Shown piece after piece: positions 5,884-8,038 of a DNA stretch of 8,038 nt. The position numbers were made by a program, and so were the translations under genes. Position 1 is the stretch's first letter; the number at the start of each line of letters is the position of its first letter. This DNA comes from an uncultured Halioglobus sp. GTDB lineage: Bacteria > Pseudomonadota > Gammaproteobacteria > Pseudomonadales > Halieaceae. The stretch covers positions 1 through 8,038 of the forward strand of contig CAJQQW010000108.1 of assembly GCA_905480565.1 (NCBI GenBank), given 5' to 3'. The notes under the pieces are model-generated. The model was not told where the DNA came from and ran no database searches. It was given only the letters and a program-made list of their open reading frames with translations.

Positions 5884-7257
5884 ATGACGAAACAGGAAAT
5901 TTTGCGCGGTGCGGCTGATCTGCCGGATTGGCCTGAGCAGACACTTCGCGGACATGCGTTAGACGGGTACCGCTATACATCCAGTGAGTTCGCAGAGAAA
6001 GAGTGGAGTAGCATGTGGACAAAGGTCTGGTTGCTTCTTGGTCGTGAGGAAGAAATGCCCAACCCGGGAGATTGGCAACAAGAAGAGGTGGGCCCTGAGT
6101 CTATTCTTATGGTTCGACAGACCGATCGGTCTATCAAAGCCTTTTATAACGTCTGTCAACATCGCGGTCAGCGTCTTGTCAGTGAGGAGAAAGGGCATGC
6201 GCGGCGTTTCATCTGCCCGTATCACAGCTGGGCCTGGAACACGGATGGTTCTCTGGATTTCGTGCAGGATCCTGACGATTTTCCCGGAGGTAACCCCTGT
6301 GGGAAGTTGAAACTCACCGAAATACCCTGCGAGGTATATGCGGGGTTTATCTGGGTCAACATGGATCCCGATTGCGTTAGTCTGCGTGAGTTTCTGGGGC
6401 CGGTCTGGAGCGAGTGGTCGGCTTACGGGATTGAAAAATGGAAGCGCTATCTAGCAAGAACCGTGGTTTTACCGGTTAACTGGAAGGTGGTTATGGATAA
6501 TTTTAACGAGTCCTATCACGTCAATACGGTACACCGCCCCAAGGGTGCCGACGTAGAGAAACTAAGAATTCATTCTGGCGTAGATACCAGCTATACCACC
6601 TCGCGTTTCGATATGGCCGACGAGGGCCACGGGAGAATGATAATGCTCGGCGGTTACGCAGGTCCCGCAATCGATAAGGGAGGCATCGTCGGTGAGCCCC
6701 TGGCGACTATCTTGCGAGAATGGGATCTCGACCCTGCGGATTTTACCGGGCGCGGCGAGGCAACGCGTGAGGCATTGCAGCAGGCGCGGCGTAAGCTAGG
6801 TCCCGGGCGTGGATATGACTATTTCGATGAACTGTGTGATAGCCAACTTACCGACGCTTACCATTACACGTTATTTCCCAACTTTGCTGTTTCATTGTGG
6901 GTCGATGGGTTTCATTTTCTCAGGACTCGACCTCATCCTACTGATCCCGAAAAATGCCTGTTCGATAACTGGTGGTATGCGCCGAACCCGTCGGGTAGTG
7001 CGGGACCTGTGCGCACTACCGCCGGACTGGTGAAGCGTGATGCGGAAGTAGCCCACGAGGTCTTCGACCTGGGTAAACAATCTATGGGGCTGACTATTGA
7101 CCAGGACATTTCCATATTTCCAGCGCAACAAATGGGCATGCGCTCTCTGGGCTACAAAGGGTCCTATCTGAGCGGGCAAGAGAGCCGAGTATCCCGTCTG
7201 CATGCAATGGTGGATGACTGTATAGCGGGGCGGCAACCCTGGAAGCAAAAGAATTAG
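5884..7257 (+). CDS. Rieske [2Fe-2S] non-heme iron oxygenase, alpha (terminal oxygenase) subunit, second copy
   Basis: From the chosen ATG the protein has 457 residues. The Rieske cluster ligands are C91-x-H93 (CQHRGQ) and C111-x2-H114 (CPYHSW), 17 residues apart, the standard spacing. The catalytic domain has NWKVVMDNFNESYHVNTVHR (199-218): N206 matches the conserved active-site Asn, E209 is the probable bridging acid, H212 and H217 bind iron, and the third ligand is probably D408 in TIDQDISIF. LFPNFAVSLWVDG (330-342) is the usual beta-strand segment beside the active site. It differs clearly from the first Rieske protein in ligand spacing, active-site Asn and C-terminus (no QEVRIRHFH), so it is not a recent duplicate and probably has a different substrate or reaction. 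Electron partners and a same-strand beta subunit are missing nearby. It stands alone on its strand, divergent from the NTF2-like gene and convergent with the hydroxyacid dehydrogenase. Family firm, substrate unknown. Confidence 0.95.
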   Translation: MTKQEILRGAADLPDWPEQTLRGHALDGYRYTSSEFAEKEWSSMWTKVWLLLGREEEMPNPGDWQQEEVGPESILMVRQTDRSIKAFYNVCQHRGQRLVSEEKGHARRFICPYHSWAWNTDGSLDFVQDPDDFPGGNPCGKLKLTEIPCEVYAGFIWVNMDPDCVSLREFLGPVWSEWSAYGIEKWKRYLARTVVLPVNWKVVMDNFNESYHVNTVHRPKGADVEKLRIHSGVDTSYTTSRFDMADEGHGRMIMLGGYAGPAIDKGGIVGEPLATILREWDLDPADFTGRGEATREALQQARRKLGPGRGYDYFDELCDSQLTDAYHYTLFPNFAVSLWVDGFHFLRTRPHPTDPEKCLFDNWWYAPNPSGSAGPVRTTAGLVKRDAEVAHEVFDLGKQSMGLTIDQDISIFPAQQMGMRSLGYKGSYLSGQESRVSRLHAMVDDCIAGRQPWKQKN

Positions 7258-7367
7258 GCAAATAGGCAGGGCGTCAGCCTCAGTCTTTTACCGTGAGGCC
7301 TCTCAGGGTGAGTGGGCTGACTGTGATAGCGAGCTTTCTGCGATGGGTGCTGCCGTGTTGTATCGCT
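7258..7367. other. Convergent intergenic gap with nested inverted repeats
   Basis: This 110 bp gap lies between two convergent stops and shows no gene. GTCAGCC (7273-7279) and GGCTGAC (7315-7321) form a perfect 7 bp outer stem. Inside, or competing with it, are GCCTCA (7277-7282) with TGAGGC (7294-7299), and CTCA (7302-7305) with TGAG (7309-7312). The RNA could fold as a branched structure and act in termination or 3'-end protection. There is no U-run on either strand, so a canonical intrinsic terminator is not supported. Confidence 0.35.
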
Positions 7368-8038
7368 CTAATAGCCTTTGCGTAGGTCAACTTCGTTTAG
7401 CAGAGGTGTTCCCGTGGCGAAGCGCCGCAGATTCTCCACCGCGATAATTTGACCCCGTCTGAAGGTATCCACACTGGCTGCTGCCACATGCGGCGTGATA
7501 ATCACGTTGGGCATGTCCCACAGCGGACTGGATTTAGGTAGTGGCTCCGGGTCAGTAACGTCCAGTCCTGCAGCCCCCAGCTGGCCGGATTCCAGTGCGT
7601 TTACCAGATCTGCGGTTACGGTAGTCTTACCGCGGCCCACACTGAGAAATATTGCACCGCGTTTCGTCATTTCAAAAAATTCGCGATTAAAAATTCCTGC
7701 GGTTTCAGTGGTTAGGGGCAGGGCGTTGACAATGACGTCGGCTTCTGCGGCCATGTCATACAGTTCATTCGATAAACCAACGCGCTCAACGAAATCAGGC
7801 CCTTCACGGGACGAACGCCGCGTTGCAATCACCCGCATACCCAGCCCATGTGCCCTTCGAGCGATCTCTGTGCCAATGCCGCCGAGGCCAACCACGAGCA
7901 TTGTTTGATTCTTGAGCTCGCCAAACTTCATGCCGCCTTGCGGAATACGTTGGAAGCGGCGTTCGTTCTGGGCTTGCACATAGGCAGGCAAGTCACGTGT
8001 GAGCGCCAATAGCATGGCGATGGTATGTTCAGCTATCG
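7368..8038 (-). CDS. D-isomer-specific 2-hydroxyacid dehydrogenase (NAD(P)-binding), 5' end outside window
   Basis: The frame stays open to the right edge; the ATG at 8013-8015 is internal, because the codons before it read IAEHTIA, the family's conserved A-E-H helix. About 222 residues are visible of a usual 310-330, so the first ~100 (the start of the catalytic domain) are missing. Counting from the internal Met: nucleotide-binding GLGGIG (43-48), then the catalytic set R128 (SVGRG), E157 (DVTDPEPL) and H176 (ITPHVAAAS). All three are present, so the enzyme should be active in reducing a 2-keto acid or oxidising a D-2-hydroxy acid. After beta-2 the sequence is VIATRRSS with no Asp, which suggests NADP(H) rather than NAD(H), as in glyoxylate/hydroxypyruvate reductases (inference). 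It is convergent with the second Rieske gene. It may handle a keto-acid end product of the pathway, or be an unrelated neighbour. Confidence 0.93.
   Translation of the reverse strand, partial: IAEHTIAMLLALTRDLPAYVQAQNERRFQRIPQGGMKFGELKNQTMLVVGLGGIGTEIARRAHGLGMRVIATRRSSREGPDFVERVGLSNELYDMAAEADVIVNALPLTTETAGIFNREFFEMTKRGAIFLSVGRGKTTVTADLVNALESGQLGAAGLDVTDPEPLPKSSPLWDMPNVIITPHVAAASVDTFRRGQIIAVENLRRFATGTPLLNEVDLRKGY

Noticed and set aside
8013..8015. ATG as start of the hydroxyacid dehydrogenase
   Set aside because: The codons upstream encode the conserved A-E-H segment and the frame is open to the edge, so this Met is internal and the gene is cut by the window.
1..8038. CRISPR arrays, tRNA, rRNA, insertion sequences or long repeats
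   Set aside because: No regularly spaced repeats, cloverleaf with tRNA-like loops, rRNA-like sequence, transposase frame or flanking terminal repeats were seen.

Overview
The window looks like a catabolic (accessory) gene cluster from a mid-GC Gram-negative bacterium, most likely a proteobacterium and perhaps a marine or soil gammaproteobacterium. That guess rests on codon usage, dense packing, Shine-Dalgarno sites and the mix of families; no rRNA or single-copy marker is present to fix the taxon. All eight genes are recognisable enzymes or a regulator. I see no mobile element, CRISPR array, tRNA or rRNA.

Layout. A LysR-type regulator (minus, cut by the left edge) is divergent, across about 211 bp, from a carotenoid-cleavage-oxygenase family enzyme (plus). 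That gene converges with a short-chain dehydrogenase (minus); only 9 bp separate the two stops, and both stop codons lie in one hairpin. The dehydrogenase is divergent, across only 48 bp, from a Rieske non-heme iron oxygenase alpha subunit (plus), which overlaps by one base a crotonase-superfamily (enoyl-CoA hydratase/isomerase-like) gene. That pair is the only clear operon. The crotonase gene converges, 8 bp apart, with a small NTF2/SnoaL-like protein (minus), which is divergent from a second, clearly different Rieske alpha subunit (plus). A D-2-hydroxyacid dehydrogenase (minus, cut by the right edge) follows, converging with it.

How the genes may work together (inference). Two Rieske oxygenases and an iron(II) alkene-cleaving oxygenase supply oxygen-dependent steps. 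The SDR and the hydroxyacid dehydrogenase supply NAD(P)-dependent redox steps. The crotonase acts on an acyl-CoA, and the NTF2-like protein may be a small isomerase, hydratase or accessory subunit. This fits breakdown of an aromatic, terpenoid or other unsaturated cyclic compound, with the LysR protein as the probable local sensor. The substrate cannot be read from the sequence. No ferredoxin, ferredoxin reductase or clear oxygenase beta subunit is present, so electrons must come from proteins encoded elsewhere.

Points most worth a second look: the crotonase lacks both catalytic glutamates of classical hydratases; the cleavage oxygenase keeps its four iron histidines but appears to lack the phenol-binding Tyr and Lys of lignostilbene dioxygenases; a similar 22-24 bp block lies upstream of both the cleavage oxygenase and the first Rieske gene; and almost every gene is its own transcription unit on alternating strands.
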